DNA from: Agelas oroides
Lineage: Eukaryota > Porifera > Demospongiae > Agelasida > Agelasidae
NCBI GenBank assembly: GCA_949130485.1
Contig: OX422193.1
Location: 2,978,371 to 3,042,370, forward strand
Direction of reading: 5' to 3'
DNA length: 64,000 bases
A model generated the notes under the pieces. That model saw only the letters and a list, made by a program, of their open reading frames with translations. It was not told where the DNA came from and did not search any database. Position 1 is the first letter of the stretch, and every line of letters starts with the position of its first letter. Of the stretch, positions 23,149 to 35,100 are shown in pieces. Position numbers and translations under genes: made by a program.

Positions 23149-23375
23149 GGACACTGAGTGGCTGCCGGGGAAACACCAGTGCACCATTTGGAACTTACTA
23201 TGATATTCATAGTACTATTCTAGACCAATTACCACTCAACACAAGCCATACACTGCTATACATTAGAAACCTGCCAAAAGCAATATACCTCTGGCCCTCA
23301 CACACTACAATGACTAAGTAATGGCATATTGTTGTCAGATATAGGGAAGTAAATGAAGAGCACTGAAGTGCTTAA

Positions 23376-24030
23376 CCCTCGGCTCATAGTATTAACGCAG
23401 AGTCACAGGACTTAGCTAAGTAGGCGAAGGAAATTCATGTGGTATGATGGTACACTAGATAGCTAGCTGAGACTACACAAAGTCGTACAGGATAACAGTG
23501 TCCCAAGTTGTCCTAGTATCCTTTATCTTGCCCCAACAACCCCCTCCCTAATGTAGTGAGCATGTGTAGTGAGTAGGGAATGTGTGGGACATTCCCCGGT
23601 AATCCTGGATGTACCATGCCTGTACATACATATTGTACCATGCCTGTTACATACATATTGTAGCAGTATTGACCATATATGCTTCAAACCGAACGAGGAC
23701 CGATTTCGAGTTCACATGCCCTGGTCTAGTCTGGGATCCCAGGAGTACTGTGGCGCTGCGCTGCACTCCCGGGATCCCAGACCAGGGCGCGTGAACTCGT
23801 TCTCAGACTAGAATATGGCCGAATATTGCTCGCCGTGGCAAACGAATCGCAGCATAACTCTTGAACAAAACGTTCTTGGCGAAACACATCCTCGTTCGGT
23901 TTGAAGCCTATCTGTGTCCAAACTTCAGAGATTTAGCCGCCAGGTGAGCCAAGCTAGTTGTAACAGACGGACAGACAGACAGACAGACAAACGAAGTACT
24001 GTAACCCTCGCTGCGCATGCGTGCCGAGGG
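23376..24030. mobile_element. TTAA-flanked MITE, 655 bp
   Basis: TTAA|CCCTCGGC at the left and GCCGAGGG|TTAA at the right give 8-bp inverted ends with TTAA duplications (23372-23375 and 24031-24034). This is the hallmark of piggyBac-type elements (Kolobok also targets TTAA). Inside are an inverted pair CTGGGATCCCAGGAG / CTCCCGGGATCCCAG and a (GACA)n tract. No transposase is present. Confidence 0.75.
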
Positions 24031-24316
24031 TTAATAAATACAACCTGTTACCTAGGCACCACCACTATACAAGAGAGATACAAGCAACATTCTTATGTGT
24101 TGCCTAGGTAACATGTTATATTATGCTCTTGGCATTTGGCAAGCTAGCACAATGATTATGCTTGTGTACCTGTATTTTCCATTTCAAGCCAGCGTTCTCA
24201 TTCGGCCTTTGTAGCTAACAGTCCCATATTGCTTATTTATTTCTGGTGGGAGAATGCTCCTCCCACCAGAAATAAAGAAGAATACCGCTGGCTAGCTGTG
24301 AGAAAAGCCTTTTAGC

Positions 24317-24372
24317 TAGTCTATCAAGCTCACCTTTCTGGAGGGTGAGAGATGGTCTGGCTTGATAGACTA
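24317..24372. mobile_element. 56-bp palindromic MITE, 9-bp TSD CCTTTTAGC
   Basis: Ends TAGTCTATCAAGC and GCTTGATAGACTA. CCTTTTAGC flanks both sides (24308-24316 and 24373-24381). Confidence 0.88.
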
Positions 24373-24381
24373 CCTTTTAGC

Positions 24382-26384
24382 ATGATGTGCACCACTTGGT
24401 TAGCCTCAGGAAACACCCACTTGGTTCCAATTAATGACAATTATGATATTCTACCACTTGACACAAGCCATACTTTGCTATAGAAGAACAACACCACTGT
24501 CTGTTCAGTTTGTAGCAAGAACACTTGTTACCCTTCAGGGGTTGGTGTGGATAGCTTCTCTCTGCTGCTGTGTGTTGGATAGCTCTTCTAGGGTGGGGCA
24601 GTGAAGAGAAAGGGAGATGACTCCAAGAAGAAGGATTGCCTATTAATTTTAACAGGGAGATGACAGTGGTTCATTGATTGCTCATACATCAAGTATTAGT
24701 CGTTCCCAGGCCACTCCCAGATTTTATCTTGCAGCCGATAAAATCTGGTAGTGGACTGGGAACAAGGCTAAATTATGCACAGTACATAATCCATTGCCCA
24801 ATGTGAGTGGGCAAAATTTAGAACTGTGAGGAACACTGAGGATATAGCTCTGAGAGGCTATATCATCGTATGCCAACAAGGGACTGTCCCAAGATTGACC
24901 CAGGATAACTCTATCACTTGGCTGCATTCCACATATCAAATACACACACATGTAACAGAGACGGAAAGATGGACCTATGTACCCACTGGCAGGTGCTCTG
25001 TGCATGGGTGTGGCTTGACAGATTGTGTTACACAGTGCAACAAGTGTACAATAACTATTATAAGCCTGTAGATACATTCCCAAGGTTAAATACATACAAA
25101 TATGCAGGAGTCTGGTTGACATAGATCATAGTGGCTCCTCCCAGTGGACTCTTTCGTAGTTCTTTAGAATCTGGCAACAGAGAATAACATAATTTAATTG
25201 CCATAATTATCAGCCCTGCAAACTTCAAGTAGTAGCTCAAGAGTGAAGAGGTATAGTCTCATACCTAGCCATTCTCCTGCCTTCCGGGGGAGAACATAGG
25301 GTGGTTTGATTTGATTCTCTAACCACTAGTATCTTTCTCATTGTGAATGTTGAATGACCAATGAAATCATAGTGCATATAATTTAGTTGTTAAGTCACCA
25401 AAGTACCATAAATTTTATTACAGTTTGAGACTTTGTTAGGAAGAGAGAATGTGCATGGTGGTCTCTGCCTGATCTCAGATGTCTTGTAGGATACACAAAG
25501 AGTGAGTTGTGTTTAGTTAGCAAAGCCACCCCATTGTGTAAGACAATCCCAGTATAGCTAAACTGTTAGTAATACCTAGGCAACACTACTGTAAAAGAGT
25601 ATGTAAGCAACCTTCTTGTGCATTGCCTAGGTAACAACTATTAGTGCATTGGCATCTTGCAGACATGGACAGACCACAGCTGACATTGTTCAACTCCAAG
25701 TGAAATTCAAATAAAGGCAGCCTCAGTAGCTCTCTGTGTTTGTATGCTACCATCATCAGACACTGGTACAAACTATACTGACCCATCAGTGTACCATTCA
25801 CCATACCCACCTCAGGGAACATTTCAAGAGACCAAGCTTCCACAATAAGAGGAGGAAGGGGCGAAAAGGAACCAAGAACCTCACACAAGAGGATTAAACC
25901 AGAGCAGAAGAGTGGCCCTGTGAACTCTCAAGACCCACTGTAAGCAACCCCGATTTTTTGCAACCAGAGGAGGGAAGAGGAAGGGAGATAGGTTGCAAGA
26001 AGAGGCAAACAATGCATACTCTACTACTCCAAAGTGGGTAAGCAAGACTTAGAATGGTGAGGCTATAGTCACACAATTGTTCTGAGATGGCTCTATCACT
26101 TACTAAAATTCACAAATCAAATGTAACAGAGACTGAGAGATGAACTTAGAACATCTTACCATAGCTGGAAATAAAGACACGTTTGCTGTAATGTCCACTG
26201 GCAGGTGTTTTGAGCATGTGTGTGGCTCCATGTACACTCTTCACTTGGCTCCATAGGTTGTAGAATCTGGATACACTGTAGCAACTCCAAAATATCTGTG
26301 TATTGTCAGAATAGCTGTGTGTGCATGTGTACACACAAAACACACGAAAAAAGGCTTTGGAACAGAAGACTTAGTGTGTAGTAA

Positions 26385-26386
<2 letters not shown>
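24382..26386. other. Gene-less stretch of diverged interspersed repeats
   Basis: Contains copies of the family seen at 21485 (25690-25860), another repeated block with CACTGGCAGGTG (about 24990 and 26197), and a degenerate CGTTCCCAGGCC MITE (about 24697-24772). A minus-strand segment 26153-26302 has an acceptor and a donor but is open in two frames and homologous to the repeat near 24950, so I treat it as repeat. Confidence 0.5.

Positions 26387-26473
<87 letters not shown>
26387..26473. repeat. (AC)n microsatellite
   Basis: An essentially perfect AC run of about 87 bases. CA-rich sequence continues to the Ty3 insertion point at 26585-26589. Confidence 0.97.
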
Positions 26474-26477
<4 letters not shown>

Positions 26478-26589
26478 CACATTACATGAAGTTATGAAAA
26501 ACAAGTGCACACACATTGACATACATACTCAAATATACGCACATGCGCAAAAACGTGCTCACACCACATACCCAAACACATGTACACAT

Positions 26590-26853
26590 TGTGGTAATCT
26601 GAAACCAGACTGTTTACCCTTAGTTGGAAGTAACATCTGTATTCACCTTTAGATGTAAATGTGTTAGTAATATTCACCTTTAGATGTAAATGTGTTAGTA
26701 GTAAATATTGCGTGTAAATATGCCTGTTACTTCTAGAACATTCTGTATTGTTTTGGGTTTTGTATAAATAGCCTAGCTTACTCTTGTACCCAGAGAGATA
26801 CCCAGAGAGATTTCCAATATGGAATGAATATTTTGTCAACCCACGATATCACA
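26590..26853 (+). repeat. 5' LTR of Ty3/gypsy element
   Basis: 264 bp, TG...CA. It contains an internal direct repeat (TTCACCTTTAGATGTAAATG, twice) and a TATAAATA box about 90 bp before its end, a likely Pol II promoter. Confidence 0.95.
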
Positions 26854-26854
26854 A

Positions 26855-26872
26855 ATTGGCGACGAGGGTCGT
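26855..26872 (+). promoter_or_regulatory. Primer-binding-site region
   Basis: ATTGGCGACGAGGGTCG lies immediately downstream of the 5' LTR, where a tRNA 3' end would prime minus-strand synthesis. The tRNA was not identified. Confidence 0.6.
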
Positions 26873-26887
26873 GGATTACTGCTTATA

Positions 26888-29800
26888 ATGGCAACTCGTA
26901 CCTTCGGAACTCTCAAAGAATTTGATCCTGATGCAGAATCTATCAAGACTTACCTCGACCGTGTCGAACTGTACTTCACAGCAAACTCGGTAGTTGCCGC
27001 CAAGCAAGTACCTATTCTCCTGAGCGCGATCGGCTCATCTACTTACTCTCTCCTCAGCGACCTCCTCGCACCCGATCCTCCGAAAGAAAAGTCCCTGGCT
27101 GAAATCACCGCTGCCTTACGAAAGCATTTCGAACCCAAGAGGGTCGTGACAGCGGAACGGTTCCATTTTCACAAACGAAACCAGGCCATGGGAGAGTCCA
27201 TTGCAGACTATGATGCCGCTCTCCGAAGGCTCGCAACACACTGTAACTTCGGTAACTACCTCGAAGACGCTCTACGTGATCGTTTTGTATGCGGCCTACG
27301 CAACGAAGCAATTCAGAAACGGCTGCTTGCGGAGACCGACCTCACCCTAGGCAAAGCTATGGAACTCGCACAGGGTATGGAAGCTGCTGACCGAAACACC
27401 CGCTTGTTCAAAGGCACGGAACCGGCCATAAACAGACTCGGTGGTCGGCAATTCCAAGGTCAAGGGAAGCAGCCACCGTGCTCCAGATGCAGAAAAACTA
27501 ATCATGCGGCCCCAGAATGCAGGTTCAAGGACGCTGAATGTCATGCTTGTGGTAAGAAAGGCCACATTGCTCCTGCTTGTAGGTCAAAATCGCGAACCAA
27601 GAGCAACCCACCTCTCAAGAAGTATCGAAAGAAACTTCACGGCACAAATCTAGTACAGCGCGAGAAGGCTGACTCTACAGACTCCGAAACGGAAGAATTT
27701 CACTTGTTCAAGTTGAAGGAACCCGCTTCAAACCCTATCCAAATACCAGTCAAAGTCGAAAGCAAGTCACTGGTCATGGAGCTGGATACTGGAGCAGCAG
27801 TGTCAATTATCTCTGAAACTACTCGGAAGGAAATGTTTCCCAACTTGAAGCTGCACAAGTCAAAGCTCACCTTGAAGACATACACAGACGAACCAATGCA
27901 AATCACGGGACAACTCAACGTCCACGTCCAATATGGGAGCCAATCTGCACCTTTGGTGCTGGTGGTAGTCGCCGGAGATGGACCAAGTCTGTTTGGCAGA
28001 AATTGGCTGAAATACATTCGTCTGGATTGGAACCGGATCACAACAATTCGGGCCAAATCATCGGGCCTAGATGCCCTGCTACAGAAGCACGAGCTCCTGT
28101 TTAAAGAGGAAGTAGGCACTGTACAACCACAAAAGGCAACACTCCATGTTAAGCCTGATGCAACACCAAGATTTTTCAAGCCCCGTCCAGTACCCTTCGC
28201 AATTAAGGATGCTATTGGCCATGAATTGGATCGGCTGGAGAAACAAGGTATCATTAGGAAGGTCGACTCCAGTGCTTGGGCTGCACCCATTGTCGCTGTC
28301 CCCAAGAAAGATGGACGATTTCGTCTATGTGGAGACTACAAGGTTACGATAAATCAAGCCTTGACCGTCGACCAGTATCCCCTGCCTAAACCAGAAGACC
28401 TGTTTGCGTCTCTGGCCAACGGCACTTTGTTCACCAAGTTGGATCTCTCACAAGCGTACCTGCAACTGCAACTGGACGAGTCCTCCATGCCGTATGTCAC
28501 CGTGAATACGCACCAAGGACTGTATCAGTATACTCGTCTCCCCTTTGGAGTGGCCTCAGCGCCAGCCATCTTCCAACGGCTCATGGACACCATACTACAA
28601 GGGGTTCCTGGAGTCATTTGTTATATTGATGACATCATGGTAACTGGAGCTACGGAGGAAGACCATCTTCGCAACTTGGGAGAAGTATTTAAACGTCTGG
28701 AAGACCACGGATTTAGGCTAAAGAAATCGAAGTGCACCTTTCTGGCCAAGTCTGTCGAATATCTGGGTCACCAGATTGATCAATACGGAATCAGAGCAGT
28801 TCCAAGCAAAATCGAGGCAATCTCCAATGCTCCAGAACCAACCAACATTCAGGAGCTTCGATCATTTCTGGGATTACTGAATTACTATGGCAAATTCATC
28901 CCAAATCTGTCAACCATCCTCCACCCACTCAATCAGCTACTCAAAGATAACCAGAAGTGGGAATGGACCAATGAGTGCTCGCAAGCCTTCAAAAAGGCCA
29001 AGGATCAGTTGACATCCTCAGAAGTACTGACACACTATGACCCCAAGCTACCAATCACCCTAGCTGCTGACGCTTCAGCGTATGGAATTGGAGCTGTGAT
29101 CTCGCATGTTCTCCCAGATGGAAGCGAAAGACCTATCTCCTTTGCCTCTCGCACCTTAACGTCAAGTGAGAAAAATTATGCGCAATTGGAGAAGGAAGCT
29201 TTATCTCTCATCTATGGTGTAAAAAAGTTTCACCAATATTTGTATGGAAGAAGATTCACCCTAGTCACGGATCACAAACCATTGACCGCTATTTTCGGGC
29301 CAAAGAAAGGAGTTCCTTCACTAGCAGCAGCACGATTACAACGTTGGGCACTACTCCTATCAGCTTACGACTATGAAATCCAGTTCAAACCAACAAAGTC
29401 ACATAGCAACGCAGACGGATTGTCAAGACTGCCTCTGCCCATACTAGACTCTGAGACTACAAGCAGCTCGGTGAGTGTTTTCAACATAGCTCAGATCCAG
29501 TCTCTGCCAGTCACTTTCCAGCAAGTGCAAGCCACCACAAGGCGTGATCCCATTCTGACGAAAGTTAGTGCTTATGTCACAACGGGCTGGCCAGAGAAAG
29601 TCCCTGAGAATCTCAAGCCCTACCAAACACGGCAACATGAAATTGGAATCGAAAGTGGAGTTCTGATGTGGGGAATCCGAGTCATCATACCACAAAGTCT
29701 GCAACCAAAGCTTCTAGAGTCTCTCCACCACAATCACCCCGGTATAACCCGGATGAAGGCTGTTGCAAGAAGTTATTTCTGGTGGAGTGGGCTCGATAAA

Positions 29801-30787
29801 GATATTGAGAATCAGGCAAAGTCATGCTTGCAATGCCAGGAGCAGAAGCCAAACCCTCCAGTGGCACCACTCCATCCATGGATATGGCCAACTGCACCCT
29901 GGAAGAGAATACACATTGACTATGCAGGACCATTCTTGAACCAAATGTTTCTGATAGTGGTAGACGCGCACTCCAAGTGGCCAGAGGTTATTCAAATGTC
30001 ATCCATCACTACCTCCAAGACTGTTGAAGCCCTTCAAGTCCTATTTGCCAAGTATGGCCTACCTGAGCAACTTGTCTCTGATAATGGGCCACAGTTCACC
30101 TCTGAGGATTTCTCTCAATTCATGAGGGGGAATGGCATCAAGCACATACGCAGTGCACCTTACCACCCATCATCAAATGGTTTGGCAGAACGTTTTGTGC
30201 AAACTTTCAAACGAGCAATGAAAGCAGGACAAAATGATGAGCCATCATTGAGTACGCGATTGTCCCAGTTTCTACTCGCCTACCGTTCAACACCACATGC
30301 AACCACAAATACAACCCCAGGTGAATTATTTCTGCAGAGAAAACTCCGCACTAGATTCGACCTGTTGAAACCTGACCTTCAGAGCGTGGTCACTACTAAA
30401 CAGGCTACTCAGAAAAAACACCATGACCAACACTCCAGACTCAGACAATTTTCAGCTGGACAACTGGTAATGGCTAGAGATTTCCGTTCTCAAGACAAAT
30501 GGTTACCAGGAGTCATTCAAAGCCAATCAGGACCAGTTTCGTATGATGTTGAACTCGAAAATGGAAAGATTGTAAAAAGGCACGTTGATCATCTACGTAA
30601 GCGATCAGTCTCGACAAAGCCCTCCACACCAGTTGATTCACAGCCTGAAGATTCCACTCAAGGTTTTGAGTCCTTCAATGACTCACCTCCTACTCCGGAA
30701 TCTAACCCAAGTCCCGATGCGCCTGTTCAACGATACCCACAGAGAGAACGTCACCCACCTGAACGATTGATGAACATACACATTTGA
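26888..30787 (+). CDS. Gag-Pol polyprotein of Ty3/gypsy retrotransposon
   Basis: One uninterrupted 1,299-residue frame. Gag covers about residues 1-190, with two CCHC zinc knuckles at about 198-231 (CSRCRKTNHAAPEC and CHACGKKGHIAPAC). The aspartic protease motif LDTGAA is near 299, the reverse transcriptase catalytic YIDDI near 578 and the RNase H ADAS near 726. The integrase has an HHCC zinc finger at about 946-984 and DDE residues near 1010 (IDYAGP), 1063 (SDNGPQF) and 1100 (GLAERF). A C-terminal tail of about 130 residues follows. It drives reverse transcription and integration of the element. Gag and Pol share one frame without a stop or shift, so processing must separate them. No envelope gene is present. 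Confidence 0.96.
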   Translation: MATRTFGTLKEFDPDAESIKTYLDRVELYFTANSVVAAKQVPILLSAIGSSTYSLLSDLLAPDPPKEKSLAEITAALRKHFEPKRVVTAERFHFHKRNQAMGESIADYDAALRRLATHCNFGNYLEDALRDRFVCGLRNEAIQKRLLAETDLTLGKAMELAQGMEAADRNTRLFKGTEPAINRLGGRQFQGQGKQPPCSRCRKTNHAAPECRFKDAECHACGKKGHIAPACRSKSRTKSNPPLKKYRKKLHGTNLVQREKADSTDSETEEFHLFKLKEPASNPIQIPVKVESKSLVMELDTGAAVSIISETTRKEMFPNLKLHKSKLTLKTYTDEPMQITGQLNVHVQYGSQSAPLVLVVVAGDGPSLFGRNWLKYIRLDWNRITTIRAKSSGLDALLQKHELLFKEEVGTVQPQKATLHVKPDATPRFFKPRPVPFAIKDAIGHELDRLEKQGIIRKVDSSAWAAPIVAVPKKDGRFRLCGDYKVTINQALTVDQYPLPKPEDLFASLANGTLFTKLDLSQAYLQLQLDESSMPYVTVNTHQGLYQYTRLPFGVASAPAIFQRLMDTILQGVPGVICYIDDIMVTGATEEDHLRNLGEVFKRLEDHGFRLKKSKCTFLAKSVEYLGHQIDQYGIRAVPSKIEAISNAPEPTNIQELRSFLGLLNYYGKFIPNLSTILHPLNQLLKDNQKWEWTNECSQAFKKAKDQLTSSEVLTHYDPKLPITLAADASAYGIGAVISHVLPDGSERPISFASRTLTSSEKNYAQLEKEALSLIYGVKKFHQYLYGRRFTLVTDHKPLTAIFGPKKGVPSLAAARLQRWALLLSAYDYEIQFKPTKSHSNADGLSRLPLPILDSETTSSSVSVFNIAQIQSLPVTFQQVQATTRRDPILTKVSAYVTTGWPEKVPENLKPYQTRQHEIGIESGVLMWGIRVIIPQSLQPKLLESLHHNHPGITRMKAVARSYFWWSGLDKDIENQAKSCLQCQEQKPNPPVAPLHPWIWPTAPWKRIHIDYAGPFLNQMFLIVVDAHSKWPEVIQMSSITTSKTVEALQVLFAKYGLPEQLVSDNGPQFTSEDFSQFMRGNGIKHIRSAPYHPSSNGLAERFVQTFKRAMKAGQNDEPSLSTRLSQFLLAYRSTPHATTNTTPGELFLQRKLRTRFDLLKPDLQSVVTTKQATQKKHHDQHSRLRQFSAGQLVMARDFRSQDKWLPGVIQSQSGPVSYDVELENGKIVKRHVDHLRKRSVSTKPSTPVDSQPEDSTQGFESFNDSPPTPESNPSPDAPVQRYPQRERHPPERLMNIHI

Positions 30788-30799
30788 CAGGGGAGGAAA
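30788..30799 (+). promoter_or_regulatory. Polypurine tract
   Basis: AGGGGAGGAAA directly precedes the 3' LTR and is the expected plus-strand primer. Confidence 0.8.
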
Positions 30800-31063
30800 T
30801 GTGGTAATCTGAAACCAGACTGTTTACCCTTAGTTGGAAGTAACATCTGTATTCACCTTTAGATGTAAATGTGTTAGTAATATTCACCTTTAGATGTAAA
30901 TGTGTTAGTAGTAAATATTGCGTGTAAATATGCCTGTTACTTCTAGAACATTCTGTATTGTTTTGGGTTTTGTATAAATAGCCTAGCTTACTCTTGTACC
31001 CAGAGAGATACCCAGAGAGATTTCCAATATGGAATGAATATTTTGTCAACCCACGATATCACA
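30800..31063 (+). repeat. 3' LTR of Ty3/gypsy element
   Basis: 264 bp; no difference from the 5' LTR was found by eye. Confidence 0.95.
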
Positions 31064-31147
31064 CACATACACACTGTATCTCCACCGTTGTTATCAGTTA
31101 TATAGCAGTCCACTACTGACAACAAATTCAAAATATGTGCCCATTAC

Positions 31148-31410
31148 CTCATGGACAATATTAAGTTCATCTGGGGAGAAGGGGAAGAAGGAATGCAGAT
31201 GAAGCCGACAGCTAGTAGCAGATCTCAATTCATCCTCACAGGGAACAAAGAAAAATGTGTGTATCACTCCACCCACCTGCTCTGATGATGATGTACATGA
31301 GCAGTGTGACACCTCTCTCTGTTGTAAGGTGGACGTCCAGCTCGGGGTGCTGAGAGTTTCAGTGCTTCCCACACAAACAGTGGCATACCCCTCCACCAGA
31401 TAAGGAAGAA
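31148..31410 (-). CDS. Orphan internal coding exon, unknown protein
   Basis: On the minus strand a strong acceptor (CCCTCCACAG|TT) and a donor (CATGAG|GTAATG) enclose 263 bases open in one frame (87 codons, phase 1 in, phase 0 out). The peptide has a clear protein-like composition, with FFFVPCEDELRSATS and FFPFSPDELNIVHE segments. A 42-base piece in the middle has its own GT...AG ends and could be a tiny optional intron of 14 codons. No family is recognised and no partner exon was found. The Ty3 element begins 85 bases beyond the donor, so it sits in the following intron if the exon is used. Confidence 0.5.
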
Positions 31411-32101
31411 CTGTGGAGGGAGATGTTACAAATGGAAAGCAACAGTATATACACATCGTACTCTTTTGTAGAGGTTTGTGTCACAATGAAGTATGTATTG
31501 GGGCAAAACACTAGCCACACTTATAGAATAGGTACCTATTGTTTTGACCATTGTTCATTATTCATGATTCATAGTACTTATAACATCACTTACAATAGCA
31601 GATTCTCTTAAATGGACATGTCAGGGCTATAGGAAGCATGATATAAAACCTCGCTGGCTAAGTTTCAAAGGAATAATGTAGGGAAGGGGTCTGGGGGCAT
31701 GCTCCTCCAGAAAATTTTTCACTTCTGGTGGCCCTCTTGAATCTTAAAAAGAGCAACTGACAACTTTGGACTTGCCTGAAAAAAAAAGGTTTGTTTGAGC
31801 ACAATTTAGAGCACATGAACTTGGAACCTTGATTATGTCTTGTGACCGGCAGTGCAAAAATGTGGTAGCTCACAAAAATCAGTGTAGTGGCTTCTACAGA
31901 CTTGAATGTCAATCAGGATGTGTTGTAGTACAAAATTAATGTAGTAAGCAACTTCCACTTGTGTAAACTCTCATCAGTGTATGCTCACACTTACCCAAAT
32001 AACAGTTGCTTCACAATACAATTACATGACAATTAAACCAATCGCAGTGTACGTTATGGTGGAAATCCTAAAGAGATGTTTCAGTGTGCAGCTCATTGTT
32101 G
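31411..32101. other. Gene-less spacer
   Basis: Between the orphan exon and the NLR stop codon. No repeat or exon was seen. Confidence 0.4.
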
Positions 32102-35100
32102 TCATGGAAACCAACTGGAGCCAGTGACTGTTCCACACTGAGAAGTAATCACAACACAATGGCGTCCAAATTTGGTACGATCTTTCACTAGTATATCAAA
32201 AGAGGGTGGTTTACATTTCTCTGAAAGTTCAAGTTCCTTAAGTGTTGTATTGTGTTTCAAGCACTCAATCAGTTCTAAGGCACCCTCAACACCGACACTG
32301 TCATCACTGAGTCTCAGTCTCTTCAGACTTTGATTCTTCTTAAGCATACCAGCAAAAGCAACTGCACTTTCAGATCCAATTGGATTGCCGCTAATGTCAA
32401 ACTCTCTCACACTGTAATTCTTTTCCATTGCCTTTGCCAGACAGATAGCACCTTCTTCCTCAATACTGCATTTTGTCATGTTGAGTTTCTCTAAGCTCCT
32501 GTTAGCAGTTAACATTCCAGAAAAAGCAACTGCACCTTCCAGTCCAATTTGATTACTGTCTAACCAAAAAATCTGTAGTTGTGAAGTGATATTTTCTTCT
32601 AGTGCCTTTGCAAGGTGAACAGAGTCAGTACTCTGAATATTGCAATCCCTAATGTTCAACTCCTTCAAGCTGGTGTTCACTCTCAGCACTGATGCCAGGC
32701 TGAGTACATTCTCTGAACTGAAGTTTGAGTGTTTCATCTCCAGTATCTCAAGGGAGGTATTTTGAGCAAGACCATCAACAATCAACTGAATGCTATCAGA
32801 TGACAATTCATTTTCACTAATACAAAGCAGTTTTATGTACTTAGAACTGGTCAGTAACTCACTTAAGGCTTTGCAGTCCTCAGAACCAATACCAAGGTTA
32901 TCTTCGAAGTGGCCTCTAATCTTGTGCAAGCGTAGCTTTTGGATTTTACTAAAATTAGTGAGAGATGTGATAAGATTCGATGTACTACCACAGCTAGTTG
33001 TGTAGCTGGCACTAATGTTCAGGTACTCAAGGTTCTGTAACAAGTCAGTATGTTTTGACAAGAGGTTACAGGTTTCAGATGTAACACCAAACATTAAACC
33101 AAGATGTGTCAGATTGTGAAATACTGACATTTGTGGCATGTTAGTTAATAACAAATGGAGAGCAGCAATTTGGTTCCAGGACAGCAACCACACCTCTTTG
33201 ACCTTTCCTGTTGATGGCAGTAGACACTGGTCCTGCCAGAGGTTTAATGCTTTAAAAAACATCTCAACTGACACCAACGAACAGTTAGCTAACTCAAGCT
33301 TCCAGTCACAAGTGCTGTGGGTAATGCAATAGCCCAAAACATACATATCAAATGGTAGTGTACTATGACCAACATGACTACAGCATACACAGTCAGAACT
33401 GAGCATACTGGTAACTGCTGAAGGGTCTTGAGACTCAAAGAGCCAGTGCAGGATTTCAAGTCTGATAAAGTTTGTTTCTTCTCCTAGAAAGGGATCTTCT
33501 AGAAATTCACTTCCAAACTCTCTCACCAAATCCCATAAGTCTCTTCCTAATTCAGTGACACCTGCTAGAAATCTCACTACCAGTTCTAACTTCTTACTTT
33601 CAGTGTGACCTGTGAAGAATGCTACCTCCTCATCAATATCTTGGGTTTCAATATGTTTACTCATGAATGCTATCTGCACATCCCTGCTCTGCTGGGAAAT
33701 GTGGTAGGCTGCTAAATACTCTTGGATGGTTAAGTGAAGGAAGTTGTATGAAACAGATTCCCCCCTGTCCACATACAGCTCTGGACAGGTCTGCATCAAT
33801 CCAAGAGAGTCAAAGTGACTGGGAAGGTCTTGGAAGATAAGTTCAGTCTCAGTGCTCATGATTCCGGTGTATGCTATTTTACAAATCTCACAAAACTGAT
33901 GGTACACAGGTTGAGGAAGGTCTTTGAAACTGTTGATACTTTTACATGTATCTTTGTACTCCTCTTTATCTTTCAAATAGCGGAGCAGTAGGGTTCTAGT
34001 CAGAGATGAGTAAAGCTGGGTCATGGTTTTGGGAACAACTATGCCACTTGATTTACAAGACTCATAAACATGAGTTACTATAGCTGAGTTGAGTGGTACA
34101 TACATCATGCTGTGGATGTGGGGATACAGGGACAGGTACTCCTTGAAATCTGATTGTGACTGCTCACCTGAGAAAGCACATTGAATGTACTCATCTATCT
34201 CTTTCTTGCCAAAGCCTAATATCTCAATTCTGCGAGAATTCACACTATTACAGAATTGATGAAGCTCTGCACTAGCACTGGGTCTGGTGGTTAAGATCAC
34301 AGTGGCCATGGGAAGTTCCTGGCCCCTAAAAATCCTAACAAAAATGGAATCTACTACTCGTTTTGAGGCAGGAGCCTCATCAAACCCCTCAAGGATTAGT
34401 AAAAGCCCATGTCCTCCAGTTGTGGTAATGTAATCACTAATTTCAGACTGCAACTTGGGGTTGGGATGGTAAAACAGGTCAGAAACACTCTTGGCTTCCT
34501 GCACTCTCTTATCTCGAAACTTTAACAGGACCACTAGGGAATACTCATTGAAAAGCTGCTGCTGGCCCCATTTCTGACACACCTCCCATGCAAATGTTGA
34601 TTTGCCAATGCCTGGAGCACCTTCAATAAGAAGTTGAGTTACTGGGAATTGTGTGCACTCACATGTCTCATGGTTATACACAATGTTAGGCTTGAGAATG
34701 ACCTCTATTCTAACTGGAGCCTTCCACTCTAAGATGTCATCAATAGATCCACGAATAGTTTGCTCTCTAAATTTTACCAAATCTGCTCTATTAGCATACA
34801 CATTGTTAATCACTGCTAAGTTGATATACTTTTTTGTGTTCAATAGAGGCCACTTGGTGCAAGGTGTATGGTGCTTTGTGTAATAACCTCTAAGAAATAA
34901 GGCATACTTTCCAAGTAGGCTATCAGCGTGAGAGAAGAGTTGGAAAGGAGACATCCTGGTTGGTTGAAAGGGGTGTTGATAAGGAATAGGCTGAACAGGC
35001 GCTTCAATATAGGGTTGATGAAAAGAGCTGAATGGAGTTTGGTGAGGTGGAAAGGGAGGTAACTGGGATGATTGGAAGGTAGAAGTTTGGTGGGACTGGG

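Larger units (their letters stand above)
26590..31063 (+). mobile_element. Complete Ty3/gypsy LTR retrotransposon
   Basis: Two 264-bp LTRs enclose a single gag-pol frame. CACAT is duplicated on both sides (26585-26589 and 31064-31068). LTRs start TGTGG and end ATCACA. A primer-binding-site region (AATTGGCGACGAGG) follows the left LTR and a purine-rich tract precedes the right LTR. The LTRs appear identical base for base by eye and the frame is intact, so the insertion is very recent and the copy may be active. Single-ORF gag-pol and the TTGGCGACGAGG primer region suggest a Mag-like invertebrate lineage. Confidence 0.97.

Noticed and set aside
26153-26302. Minus-strand exon-like block with good acceptor and donor
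   Set aside because: Homologous to a diverged repeat near 24950 and open in two frames; more likely repeat DNA.
27700-28305. 201-codon minus-strand frame
   Set aside because: Antisense to gag-pol.
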